From the NCBI GenBank assembly GCA_026390795.1, contig JAPLFG010000003.1, positions 310,001 through 374,000 on the forward strand: 64,000 nt of DNA, written 5' to 3'. The position numbers and the translations under genes were made by a program. Below are positions 43,147-51,798 of the stretch, piece after piece (position 1 is the stretch's first letter; each line of letters begins with the position of its first letter). The stretch is from Ignavibacteriales bacterium. GTDB lineage: Bacteria; Bacteroidota; Ignavibacteria; Ignavibacteriales; Melioribacteraceae. The notes under the pieces are model-generated. The model ran no database searches, had not been told where the DNA came from, and saw only the letters and a list, made by a program, of their open reading frames with translations.

Positions 43147-44173
43147 AATTTGCGGGGAACTCAAGAGACATTTTCGATCGGCTTACGGTAACTTTGTAAT
43201 CTTCAAGCGGTTGGCGCAAAACTTCTAAAACATTTTTCTTGAACTCCGGCAGCTCATCTAGAAAAAGTACTCCATGATGCGCATAAGAAACCTCTCCGGG
43301 ACGTGGAATGGTTCCGCCACCAATTAAAGCTGCATCAGAAATTGTATGATGTGGACTTCTAAATGGACGCTCGGTTATTAGAGCCTGATCTTTACGGAGA
43401 ATTCCGGCAATGGAATGAATTTTTGTTGTCTCAAGTGCTTCTTCAAAATTGAGCGGCGGAAGAATTGAAGGAAATCTTTTAGCCAGCATCGTTTTGCCTG
43501 AACCAGGCGGTCCAATCATTAAAATATTATGTCCGCCGGCTGCGGCAATTTCAAGAGCGCGTTTAACATTCTCTTGACCTTTGACATCTGAGAAATCCAG
43601 CATATAAGTATTTACTTGAGAAAATATTTCATCTTTGTTCGTATAAACAGGATCAAATTTTGCTTCTTCATTTAAGAATTGAATTACTTCCGTCAGATTT
43701 AGCAAACCATAAACTTCTATTCCATCAACTATAGATGCTTCTTTCACAGATTCTGCAGGAAGAATTATCTTTTTAATACCGAGTCTTCTTGCTTCAACAG
43801 TAATTGGCAGTGCACCTTTTATTTTACGAAGAGATCCATCAAGTGAAAGTTCTCCTAGAATAAAAGTTTGATTGAGTAAATCCGGATTAATTATTTCTGT
43901 TGCGGCAAGAATTCCAACCGCGATTGGTAAGTCGAATGAACTGCCTTCTTTCTTAATATCTGCAGGGGCTAAGTTGATCGTAATTTTTTTAAGTGGAAAT
44001 TCAATACCGGAATTTTTAATAGCTGCAAGCACTCTTTCCTTGCTCTCTTTTACCGCGTTATCTGGCAAGCCTACAATCGTAATAGACGGAAGTTGTTTCT
44101 CATAATGAGTTTCAACTTCTACCAGATAAGCGTCAATACCAAATGTAGCACCGGAGAGGATCTTAGAAAACAT
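43118..44173 (-). pseudogene. comM: comM/yifB (Mg-chelatase-like) 5' part, truncated by integration
   Basis: 351 residues remain of a protein usually about 510 long. The ChlI domain (about 20-140: [33 protein letters not shown]) and the AAA+ core are intact up to Walker A ([16 protein letters not shown] near 222) and Walker B ([11 protein letters not shown] near 298). The protein stops at AAMNP, where normally CPCG and the C-terminal sensor and lid follow. ComM is a helicase for branch migration in natural transformation. The 3' part should lie at the other end of the element, so excision could restore the gene. Confidence 0.88.
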
Positions 44174-44221
44174 ATGCTTTCCCCGATTTTGAATTTAAAC
44201 TAACAAAAAAATATAAAATAT

Positions 44222-44248
44222 AAAACCCCGGCGTTTGACCAGGGTTTT
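44222..44248 (-). terminator. terminator after the slipin gene
   Basis: AAAACCC pairs with GGGTTTT around 13 bases, and on the minus strand it is followed by a T-rich run (TTTTATATTTTATATTTTTTT). It ends the GntR-slipin transcript. Confidence 0.7.
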
Positions 44249-44308
44249 ATAATAAGAATAAAATATTTTTTAAGAATATACCAAACTGCATTTTATCTCA
44301 ACTTCATT

Positions 44309-45196
44309 TTAATTTTTCTCCGCTGCATTTTGTGCCAAAGCAGCCAATCCACCCACAGCTCCGAGATTCATCGATTCTAAAGCAGAGCTAGGAACAATAA
44401 TTAATGATCCTTTTTCTTTAAGTCCTTCAAACAACATGTTCATTCCTCTTAGCTGCAATGCAACGGGATTGTTTTTGTAATTCTCGCTCGCCTTAGCAAA
44501 TTTTTCTGCGATCTCTGTTTCCGCTGTTCCTAATATTACTCTTGCCTGTCTCTCTCTTTCCGCTTGTGCTTGTTTACTCATTGCATTAGCTAGTGCGGCT
44601 GGAATAACAATATCTCTAATACCAACGGTATTGCAGGTGATTCCCCAGGGATTAGTGTGTTCATCAAGTGTCGCCTGTAGATCGATTGCAATTTTTTCTC
44701 TGTTCTGCAGAAGATCTGCCAATTCATGCTTGCCGATATTATCACGCAACCCGGTTTGTGCAATGTAAGATACCGCAGTAATATAGTCTTGAACTTCCAA
44801 TGCAGCTTTTTCCACATCCCAGACAGTCCAATACACAACAGCATCAACATTTACCGGAACTGTATCTTTGGTCAGAGTTTCTTCGGCTTTAAAATATGTA
44901 GTTCGAACTCGTTGGTCTATATAGCATGTTACACGATCCGCAATTGGAATTATTAAAAATAAACCGGGACCTTTCAGACCAATGAATTTTCCCATTCTCA
45001 AAACGACGGCTCTTTCCCATTGATCGGCAATTTTAAAAGAGGATGAGAATAATAATGATATAATAAACCATGCAGTTAAACCATAAATGCTTATAAACAT
45101 AAAGACAAATAGAAGTGAACCGAGAATGGCCAGACAAATAAAAATAGTCATTGCAATAAGATTGAAATCATTTCTTCCTACTTCACGAGGATTCAT
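44309..45196 (-). CDS. slipin, SPFH/band-7 membrane protein
   Basis: A 295-residue protein. Two hydrophobic stretches (about 10-55: MTIFICLAILGSLLFVFMF, ISIYGLTAWFIISLLF) anchor it. The SPFH domain reads AVVLRMGKFIGLKGPGLFLI and VTCYIDQRVRTTYFKAEETLT, with VDAVVYWTVWDVEKAALEV. A coiled-coil with QAQAERERQARVILG follows, and the tail is Ala-rich. Slipins form membrane scaffolds that organise other proteins. It overlaps the GntR regulator upstream by four bases, a pairing often seen. Confidence 0.9.
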   Translation of the reverse strand: MNPREVGRNDFNLIAMTIFICLAILGSLLFVFMFISIYGLTAWFIISLLFSSSFKIADQWERAVVLRMGKFIGLKGPGLFLIIPIADRVTCYIDQRVRTTYFKAEETLTKDTVPVNVDAVVYWTVWDVEKAALEVQDYITAVSYIAQTGLRDNIGKHELADLLQNREKIAIDLQATLDEHTNPWGITCNTVGIRDIVIPAALANAMSKQAQAERERQARVILGTAETEIAEKFAKASENYKNNPVALQLRGMNMLFEGLKEKGSLIIVPSSALESMNLGAVGGLAALAQNAAEKN

Positions 45197-45573
45197 TTGC
45201 TACCTCCCTTCTTTTTTTTTAGTTCATTAATTACTTCATCAATTTTGAAACCGTAACTAGATGTGATACTTAAAAATTCCGAACAAATGTTTGATAATTT
45301 ACTCTCTAATTCATCCGAATCGATACGAGGTGGAATTGTACCGATGAATGTTCCGGTCCCTTGCTGGGTCTCAAGTACATTCTGGATCTCAAGTTCCTTG
45401 TATGCTTTCGATATTGTATTGAGATTTACTTTTAATAGAACCGCAAGAGAACGAACGGTGGGGAGTTGCTCTCCAACTTTCAGACTTCCTGAAGAAATTC
45501 CAAAACGAATCTGATCGACAATCTGTTTGTAGAAAGGAACTCCGCTCCTGGGGTCAAGTTTGAATTCAATCAT
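45193..45573 (-). CDS. short GntR-family (YtrA-type) regulator
   Basis: A 126-residue protein (ATG 45573 or 45579). The winged helix covers about residues 1-75: FKLDPRSGVPFYKQIVDQIR, LKVGEQLPTVRSLAVLLKVN, LNTISKAYKELEIQ and QGTGTFIG. Only a short helical C-terminal part follows, as in the YtrA subgroup, so ligand sensing is probably absent or minimal. It overlaps the slipin gene by four bases and probably controls that pair. Confidence 0.88.
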   Translation of the reverse strand: MIEFKLDPRSGVPFYKQIVDQIRFGISSGSLKVGEQLPTVRSLAVLLKVNLNTISKAYKELEIQNVLETQQGTGTFIGTIPPRIDSDELESKLSNICSEFLSITSSYGFKIDEVINELKKKKGGSK

Positions 45574-45743
45574 AAGCATTTCCTTATAATTTATTCGATT
45601 TAGTTAATCAATGCAATAGTCTACTATTACACTAATAATATAGGGCACTGGTTATTTATTGTCAAGATAAATTTTTCTGCATCTTATAAAAAAGGAATCG
45701 AAGGAAGTACTTTAAATTTTTACGCATGATTCTTTAAAATAAA

Positions 45744-45768
45744 AAACCCTCGAAATAGTCGAGGGTTT
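45744..45768 (-). terminator. terminator of the nuoGHI transcript
   Basis: AAACCCTCGA pairs with TCGAGGGTTT around five bases, and on the minus strand TTTTTTATTTT follows. It lies 20 bases after the nuoI stop. Confidence 0.85.
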
Positions 45769-45790
45769 GAAAAAAATCATTAAAGGAATT

Positions 45791-46285
45791 CTATTTAAAC
45801 TTTCTTAAGAATTCCAATCTATCTTTTAAGTTCTCAACGGGAACCAATAATTTATCTTTTCCATAGATCGCATCATTTCTATTCGTGAAAACCAATTCAT
45901 AATCTTTGCTCATAACAATTGCTTCTTCCGGACAAACTTCTTCGCAGAAACCGCAAAAGATGCAGCGCAGCATATTGATTTCAAACTTCTGCGGATATCT
46001 TTCTTTTTCCAATGCAGTTTCTGCCGCTTGTACTTCAATTGCCAATGCGGGACAAACACGGGAACATAATCCGCATGCAACACAACGTTCCGTTCCATTA
46101 TTTTCTTGAACAAGAACAGGCCGGCCGCGGTATGATGACGGCGGTTCAAATTTTACCTCTGGATACTGCATCGTTACATTTGGACGAAACATATTCTTAA
46201 GAGTAAGTGCCATTCCTTTTACGATTTCGGGAATGTAGAGTTTCTGCAATATGTTTAAATCTTCTTTCCTTTTTTGTACCGGCAT
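45791..46285 (-). CDS. nuoI: NADH-quinone oxidoreductase subunit I
   Basis: A 164-residue protein with the two 4Fe-4S motifs of Nuo[13 protein letters not shown] near residue 62 and [12 protein letters not shown] near residue 110. The N-terminus carries the usual amphipathic segment ([20 protein letters not shown]). The subunit passes electrons between the peripheral arm and the quinone site of complex I. It follows nuoH and is last before a strong terminator; nuoJ to nuoN are not adjacent. Confidence 0.93.
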   Translation of the reverse strand: MPVQKRKEDLNILQKLYIPEIVKGMALTLKNMFRPNVTMQYPEVKFEPPSSYRGRPVLVQENNGTERCVACGLCSRVCPALAIEVQAAETALEKERYPQKFEINMLRCIFCGFCEEVCPEEAIVMSKDYELVFTNRNDAIYGKDKLLVPVENLKDRLEFLRKFK

Positions 46286-46329
46286 CTTTTACCTTTTAAT
46301 CTTTTGCGAACTAAAGTTCGCACTACAAA

Positions 46330-47361
46330 TTATAATCCAAAAATCATTATTAATGCGGCAACCCAAATAATATTTGCAAGAGCTAACGGAAACATTACTT
46401 TCCAGCCAAGATTCATCAACTGATCATATCTAAAACGCGGTAAGGACCATCTAACCCACATAAAGAAGAATATCAAAGCACCAATTTTAAATAAGAAAGC
46501 AGCGATCTGTATAATAGTTGTAATTGTATAACTGAGTCCTAATTTTTCTATATATGGAACCTGGTAACCGCCAAGGTAAAGCGTAACAATCATTGCACTC
46601 GCTATTGCCATATTTGCATATTCGGCAAGAAAAAAACCGGCAAATTTAAACGAGCTGTATTCTGTATGGTAGCCCCCAACAAGTTCCGGTTCTGCTTCGG
46701 GCAAATCAAAAGGTAATCTATTTGTTTCTGCAAATGCCGAAACTAAAAATGTTATGAATCCAATAGGTTGAACAACTGCATTCCACATCCAACCATGCTG
46801 AGCTTCTACTATTTTTACCGGACTTAAAGACTGCGACATCAAAATCACACCGGCAACTGAAAAACCCATTGAGACTTCATATGAAATCATTTGCGCGGAA
46901 GATCGAATTCCACCGAGTAAAGAATATTTACTTCCGGAAGACCATCCTGCAAAAGTAATTCCATATACGCCAAGAGAAGTGAGTGCAAGGACATAAAGAA
47001 TTCCAATATTTACATCTGCGACTACCAAATTTATTTTGTAGCCGAATATTTCAATTGGAGGACCCAACGGTATTACGGCATATGTAGCAAAAGAAACAAA
47101 CAATGCGATGAACGGGGCTAAAGTATGTAATGTTTTATTTGCAGCATCTGGGATTATATCTTCTTTAAACATTAATTTAAAAACATCCGCAAACGGCTGC
47201 AATAAGCCATGCCATCCTACACGGTTTGGTCCAACTCTATTTTGAACCCATGCGCTAATCTTCCTTTCAAAGTAAACTGAATACGCTACTGTTAACAGAA
47301 GCATTACAACTATAATCAGAATCTTTATAAAAGAGACTATTAATATTTCCCAAATGTTCAT
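46330..47361 (-). CDS. nuoH: NADH-quinone oxidoreductase subunit H
   Basis: A 343-residue membrane protein with eight or so helices. Conserved parts include RKISAWVQNRVGPNRVGWHG (the quinone-chamber loop), FADVFKLMFKEDI, GSKYSLLGGIRSSAQMISYE, TNRLPFDLPEAEPELVGGYH and FFMWVRWSLPRFRYDQLM. NuoH couples quinone reduction to proton pumping. It starts 78 bases after nuoG ends and is followed 44 bases later by nuoI, in one operon. Confidence 0.95.
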   Translation of the reverse strand: MNIWEILIVSFIKILIIVVMLLLTVAYSVYFERKISAWVQNRVGPNRVGWHGLLQPFADVFKLMFKEDIIPDAANKTLHTLAPFIALFVSFATYAVIPLGPPIEIFGYKINLVVADVNIGILYVLALTSLGVYGITFAGWSSGSKYSLLGGIRSSAQMISYEVSMGFSVAGVILMSQSLSPVKIVEAQHGWMWNAVVQPIGFITFLVSAFAETNRLPFDLPEAEPELVGGYHTEYSSFKFAGFFLAEYANMAIASAMIVTLYLGGYQVPYIEKLGLSYTITTIIQIAAFLFKIGALIFFFMWVRWSLPRFRYDQLMNLGWKVMFPLALANIIWVAALIMIFGL

Positions 47362-47439
47362 GAACCAATCACTCCGAATTTTTTAATAGAACGCAAATTT
47401 TTAAAAATCATAATCATCATAAATATCAGCGTTCCATTT

Positions 47440-49113
47440 TTAAGCTGAAACTGTTTGCTTAATTTTAAGCAATACTCCTTGCTCACCAATTTTATTATAA
47501 TCAAGACCTTTGAAACTATCTACCGAATGAGTCATATCTATAAAAACATCTTCCGCCATTTCGTATTTTGTTTTTCCGCCAAGATATGAAGAGAGCATTG
47601 TAAAAATTTTCCAGCTCGGTCGAGAATCATATTTTGATCCTTGCATCCAGCGGTCGAACTTAGTACCAAATTTATCCCAACGGCTCATTTCCATTCCATC
47701 AAGAGCGCGGTCCATCTCTTCCGTTGCTACTGCCGGACGAATTCTTTGAACTCTACCTTGAAAGTTTACAAATGTACCGTTCTTTTCGGCAAATGTAGAA
47801 GCGGGGAAAACTATATCTGCCAGCATTGTAGTTTTGTTTTCGTTCGAAGAATGAATAATCAAGAGCTCAAGTTTATCCAGAATTTTTTCATATTCATCAT
47901 TGAATGTTGCAACATCATCTTCCATAACATAAAGTGCTTTGATCTTACCTTCTTTAATTGCTTTCATTATTCCTTCGACACTCAATCCATTAGAACCGGC
48001 TCTTACGCCAGATAATTCCGCACCAAGTTTGTTTGGAGTTTTATCTTCGCGAATTAAAATATCATCTTGATCACCCGGAACGGTATGATTTACAAAATCG
48101 AAATTGACGACACCGAGAGACTTAGCAAATTTTACTAACGCAAAGTTATCTTCACATGTAGTAAATGCAGAACCGATGAATGCAATTTCGCCGCTCTTGT
48201 AATCCTTCAAACTTTTTGCAGCAACTTTAAATGCTTCTTCCCAAGAAACTTTTTCGAGCTTTCCTTCTTTGCGTATGAAAGTTCCATTAATTCTATTATC
48301 CGCATTTACATTTTTAAAAGTGTTTAATCTCCCGTTGTCGCACATCCAGTAACTGTTCACATCATCATTTTGACGCGGTGTTAATCTTAATATCTGATTG
48401 TTGCGAACCCAAACTTCTGAATTGCATCCGCGTGCGCATCCAACACATACAGAATTTGTTTTCGACATTTCCCATACACGGGATTTAAATCTGAAATCTT
48501 GATTTGTTAACGCTCCGACCGGACAAATATCGGTTGTGTTCAATGTGTAAGGATTATCAAACGATTCACCGGGGAAAGTTGTAATAGTAACTTTATCTCC
48601 CCGTTTAACAAATGTAAGTTGATTCTGTTTTGCAATTTCATCCGAGAACCGGATACAACGCGAGCACATGATACATCTATCACCGTCAAATTTTATATTT
48701 GGACCAAGTTGAACACGTTTTTCTTTTCTGACTTTAATTTCTTCAAAACGACTTTCACCGCTGCCATGTGCATAAGCATACTCTTGAAGTTTGCACTCAC
48801 CGGCTTCATCGCATATTGGGCAATCCAATGGGTGATTTATGAGAATAAATTCCATTACTGCATTGCGTGCCTGCAAAGTTTTTTCAGATTGAGTGTAAAC
48901 GACCATTCCATCCATTGCGTATGTTGAACATGAAATAGCAAGCTTAGGCATCTTTTCAATTTCTACAAGACAAACACGGCAATTACCGGAAACCGATAAA
49001 CTCGGATGCCAGCAGAAATGAGGAATTTCAATACCCGCAGCACGTGCGGCTTCTATTACAGTTTGTCCTTGTTTAAACTCGATCTGTTTACCATCAACAG
49101 TTAACATTGGCAT
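47440..49113 (-). CDS. nuoG: NADH-quinone oxidoreductase subunit G
   Basis: A 557-residue protein. It starts with a 2Fe-2S ferredoxin domain (CWHPSLSVSGNCRVCLVEI), then the His-coordinated 4Fe-4S site (HPLDCPICDEAGECKLQEYA), a CxxCxxC site (DRCIMCSRCIRF) and a molybdopterin-type 4Fe-4S domain (VCVGCARGC...). The oxidoreductase part (SYWMCDNGRLNTF...) is shorter than in many NuoG proteins. It is the catalytic-arm subunit of complex I. It is the first gene of the nuoGHI cluster here, and the preceding M16 peptidase gene is only 11 bases away. Confidence 0.92.
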   Translation of the reverse strand: MPMLTVDGKQIEFKQGQTVIEAARAAGIEIPHFCWHPSLSVSGNCRVCLVEIEKMPKLAISCSTYAMDGMVVYTQSEKTLQARNAVMEFILINHPLDCPICDEAGECKLQEYAYAHGSGESRFEEIKVRKEKRVQLGPNIKFDGDRCIMCSRCIRFSDEIAKQNQLTFVKRGDKVTITTFPGESFDNPYTLNTTDICPVGALTNQDFRFKSRVWEMSKTNSVCVGCARGCNSEVWVRNNQILRLTPRQNDDVNSYWMCDNGRLNTFKNVNADNRINGTFIRKEGKLEKVSWEEAFKVAAKSLKDYKSGEIAFIGSAFTTCEDNFALVKFAKSLGVVNFDFVNHTVPGDQDDILIREDKTPNKLGAELSGVRAGSNGLSVEGIMKAIKEGKIKALYVMEDDVATFNDEYEKILDKLELLIIHSSNENKTTMLADIVFPASTFAEKNGTFVNFQGRVQRIRPAVATEEMDRALDGMEMSRWDKFGTKFDRWMQGSKYDSRPSWKIFTMLSSYLGGKTKYEMAEDVFIDMTHSVDSFKGLDYNKIGEQGVLLKIKQTVSA

Positions 49114-49124
49114 ATTGCTTTCCT

Positions 49125-50393
49125 TTACACAACTTTCTTAAGCAGTAAATTTTTTGAAGATAAAATTACTCTTGTTAGACCACCATTTTCAAATTTATTT
49201 GATGAATAAAATAATTCGTTCGACATTTCCTGAATATCTTTAGCGGTAACAGATTGAATATGTTTTACCGTCTCTTCAACTGATTTTATCTTATTAAAGT
49301 AGATAACGGACTGCGCAATTCTAAGCATACGGTTAGTTGTACTTTCCAAACTCATAAGCATATTGCCAATCAGATATTCTTTTGCGCGACTGAGTTCTAT
49401 TTCTCCAACCTTTTTTTGTTTAATCTTTTCAAGCTCTTTTAGAATCAAATCCTGTGCTTTATAAACCGATTTATCGTTGGTCGAAAGATAAACCCCGAAT
49501 GTGGAGATATCAAAAAAAGAATTTAAAAATGAATTTATTTGATATGCTATTCCGTTCTCTTCACGTATTTTTTGAAATAGCCGAGAGCTGCTTCCTTCTC
49601 CCAAAATATGTGAAAGAACACTAACTATATTTCTACGTTTCTCTTTGATTCCGTAAGTCGGTTTACCCAATATGTAATGAACTTGCTGAGTTTTTTTCTC
49701 AACATAAATATCTGCAGCCGGCTTGAGTATAAGATCGCGTTTATTTTCGCTGGTTGACTTTAGATTTTTTGTAACATATTTTTTTGCGAATCTAACTAAA
49801 TCTTTATGCTCAATATTTCCGGAAGCCACAATGAAAAAACGGTCGAATGTATAATTCTCTTTTACAAAATTGAATAGGTCTTTTTGCTTGAATTCACGCA
49901 AGTTTTTTTCTGTACCGATGATAGGCATTGCAAGAGAATTGCCCTTGAAAACATTGCTTTCAAATTTATCAAATATCAATTCATCGGGTGAGTCTTCAAT
50001 ATCGTAAAGTTCATCAATTACAACTGCAGATTCTTTTTGAATTTCTTTGGGGTTGAAAACAGAATTTTGCATCATATCTGCCAGCACTTCAAAAGTTTTT
50101 TCGATATGATTTGTAAGTCCTCTTCCGTAAAAACAAGTATGTTCCTTAGAAGTGAACGCGTTTAGATATCCACCCAGCGATTCAATATCTTCCGCAATCT
50201 TTTTAGCCGAACGTTTTTTAGTTCCTTTGAAGAACATGTGTTCCAAAAAGTGACTTATACCACTGTATTCCGGAGTTTCATCACGTGAACCAACATTAAA
50301 CCAGAAGCCAAGCGAGAATGATTTAACATAGCTGATCTTTTCAGAAATTACTTTAATTCCGTTAGGCAGTTCTGTAATATTTATATTCTTCAA
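49125..50393 (-). CDS. M16-family zinc metallopeptidase (processing protease-like)
   Basis: A 422-residue protein. The inverted zinc motif HFLEHMFFKGT is near residue 48, with the distal Glu in ELYDIEDSPDEL. The glycine-rich patch GEGSSSRLFQKIREENGIAY comes from the second M16 domain. Family members cleave peptides, often in the periplasm, but no signal peptide is evident here. It has only an 11-base gap to nuoG and may be co-transcribed with it by chance of arrangement. Confidence 0.9.
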   Translation of the reverse strand: MKNINITELPNGIKVISEKISYVKSFSLGFWFNVGSRDETPEYSGISHFLEHMFFKGTKKRSAKKIAEDIESLGGYLNAFTSKEHTCFYGRGLTNHIEKTFEVLADMMQNSVFNPKEIQKESAVVIDELYDIEDSPDELIFDKFESNVFKGNSLAMPIIGTEKNLREFKQKDLFNFVKENYTFDRFFIVASGNIEHKDLVRFAKKYVTKNLKSTSENKRDLILKPAADIYVEKKTQQVHYILGKPTYGIKEKRRNIVSVLSHILGEGSSSRLFQKIREENGIAYQINSFLNSFFDISTFGVYLSTNDKSVYKAQDLILKELEKIKQKKVGEIELSRAKEYLIGNMLMSLESTTNRMLRIAQSVIYFNKIKSVEETVKHIQSVTAKDIQEMSNELFYSSNKFENGGLTRVILSSKNLLLKKVV

Positions 50394-50441
50394 ATGAAAT
50401 GTTCTTATGTTATTAGAAAATGGTGGGCAAATATAGAGAAG

Positions 50442-50475
50442 CGCGGTTTGGTTTACAACTTAGAGCCAAACCGCG
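50442..50475 (-). terminator. hairpin after the aminotransferase gene
   Basis: CGCGGTTTGG pairs with CCAAACCGCG around 14 bases, 12 bases after the aminotransferase stop. There is no clear U-run on the minus strand, so it is a weak or processing-type terminator. Confidence 0.55.
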
Positions 50476-50486
50476 GCAGTCAAGAA

Positions 50487-51713
50487 TTATTTTGCTAAAA
50501 TCTTCTCAAATTTCTCAATGTACATTGCATGAAATTCGCCAATTGCTTTGTATGCTTTTTCCAAAATATTTTCCGGTGGAAGAAATACAATTCGGAAATG
50601 ATTTGTTCCCGGTAATTGTCCGAATCCGCTTCCCGGTACAACTACAACTCCTGTTTCTTTTAATAACTCGGCAACAAAATGCGTATCGTTAGAAACGTCA
50701 TTGAGACGCGGGAACGCGTAGAATGCTCCTTCAGGTGCAACACATGAAATTCCTGGAATTGAGTTCATCATCTCAAAAGTTAGATTTCTTCTGCTCGTCA
50801 ATTTTTTCATTGCAACTTCAAGATGAGATTGATCTCCGAGAAGTGAAGGCGCTATACCATATTGTGCAGGATGATTAGCACATAAACGCGCACGCAATAT
50901 TTTATTTATTGCTTCAATGTAATCATTCAGTACCGATCTATTCCCGCTAACAATCCCCCATCCAATTCTAAAACCGGGAACCATGTAATTTTTAGACAAA
51001 CCTCCGAATGTAATCATAGGAACTTCTGAATTAAGAGACGCAATTGAAGTATGTTTTTTTCCATCCATTAAAAGTTTATCATAAATCTCATCTGCAAAAA
51101 TTACAAGATTATGCTCTAATGCAATCTCAATTATTTGTTTTAAAATTTCTGTTGAGCAGATTGATCCGGTTGGATTATTTGGATTGATTAATATAATTGC
51201 GCGTGTCTTGCTATTTATTTTACTTTTGATGTCTTCAATATTGGGCTGCCAGTTGTTGTTTTCATCCAAGTAATACGGATTTTCCATTGTCTGTAATTTG
51301 CTTTGAATTGCCGTATAAAGAGGATAACCCGGAGTTGGTGTTAAAACATTCTCACCTTCGTTTACAAGTGCAGTAAGACAAATATCAATTGCTTCACTCG
51401 CGCCGGTAGTTACAAAAATATCTTGAATATTTTTTATTCCTTTACGCTCTGCTTCTTTTGCAATTGCATCTAATGCATGCTTAATTCCGGATGAAGGAGA
51501 ATAACCGTTATAGTTTTTTTTCATTGCATAATAAGTAGCTTCTATAAGATGTTTTGGCGGTTCAAAATCAAAAACATTCGGGTCGCCGATATTTAGATAC
51601 AACATTTCTTTTCCCGTTTTTGCAACTTCATTTGCAAGTACAACTATATCACGTACCGCATAAGTAATCTTTTCTGTTCTTACAGCCGGTTTAATTACAA
51701 AGTTTGACATCAC
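50487..51713 (-). CDS. class I/II aminotransferase, alanine-type
   Basis: A 408-residue PLP enzyme. The fold-type I landmarks are VTTGASEAIDICLTALV, INPNNPTGSICSTEI, VIFADEIYDKLL, and the PLP-lysine in FGGLSKNYMVPGFRIGW. The N-terminal residues YAVRDIVVLANEVAKTGKE match the AlaT/AspC-like group found with pyruvate-forming transaminases. It likely exchanges alanine (or another amino acid) with 2-oxo acids. It is transcribed alone, with a hairpin downstream. Confidence 0.88.
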   Translation of the reverse strand: MMSNFVIKPAVRTEKITYAVRDIVVLANEVAKTGKEMLYLNIGDPNVFDFEPPKHLIEATYYAMKKNYNGYSPSSGIKHALDAIAKEAERKGIKNIQDIFVTTGASEAIDICLTALVNEGENVLTPTPGYPLYTAIQSKLQTMENPYYLDENNNWQPNIEDIKSKINSKTRAIILINPNNPTGSICSTEILKQIIEIALEHNLVIFADEIYDKLLMDGKKHTSIASLNSEVPMITFGGLSKNYMVPGFRIGWGIVSGNRSVLNDYIEAINKILRARLCANHPAQYGIAPSLLGDQSHLEVAMKKLTSRRNLTFEMMNSIPGISCVAPEGAFYAFPRLNDVSNDTHFVAELLKETGVVVVPGSGFGQLPGTNHFRIVFLPPENILEKAYKAIGEFHAMYIEKFEKILAK

Positions 51714-51798
51714 TTCTCCATTAATTTCAATAATGCGTTCAAAAATTAGTCTTTTTGAAATCCATTATCCAACAAGTAAGAATGCTTTAAGGAAAAGT

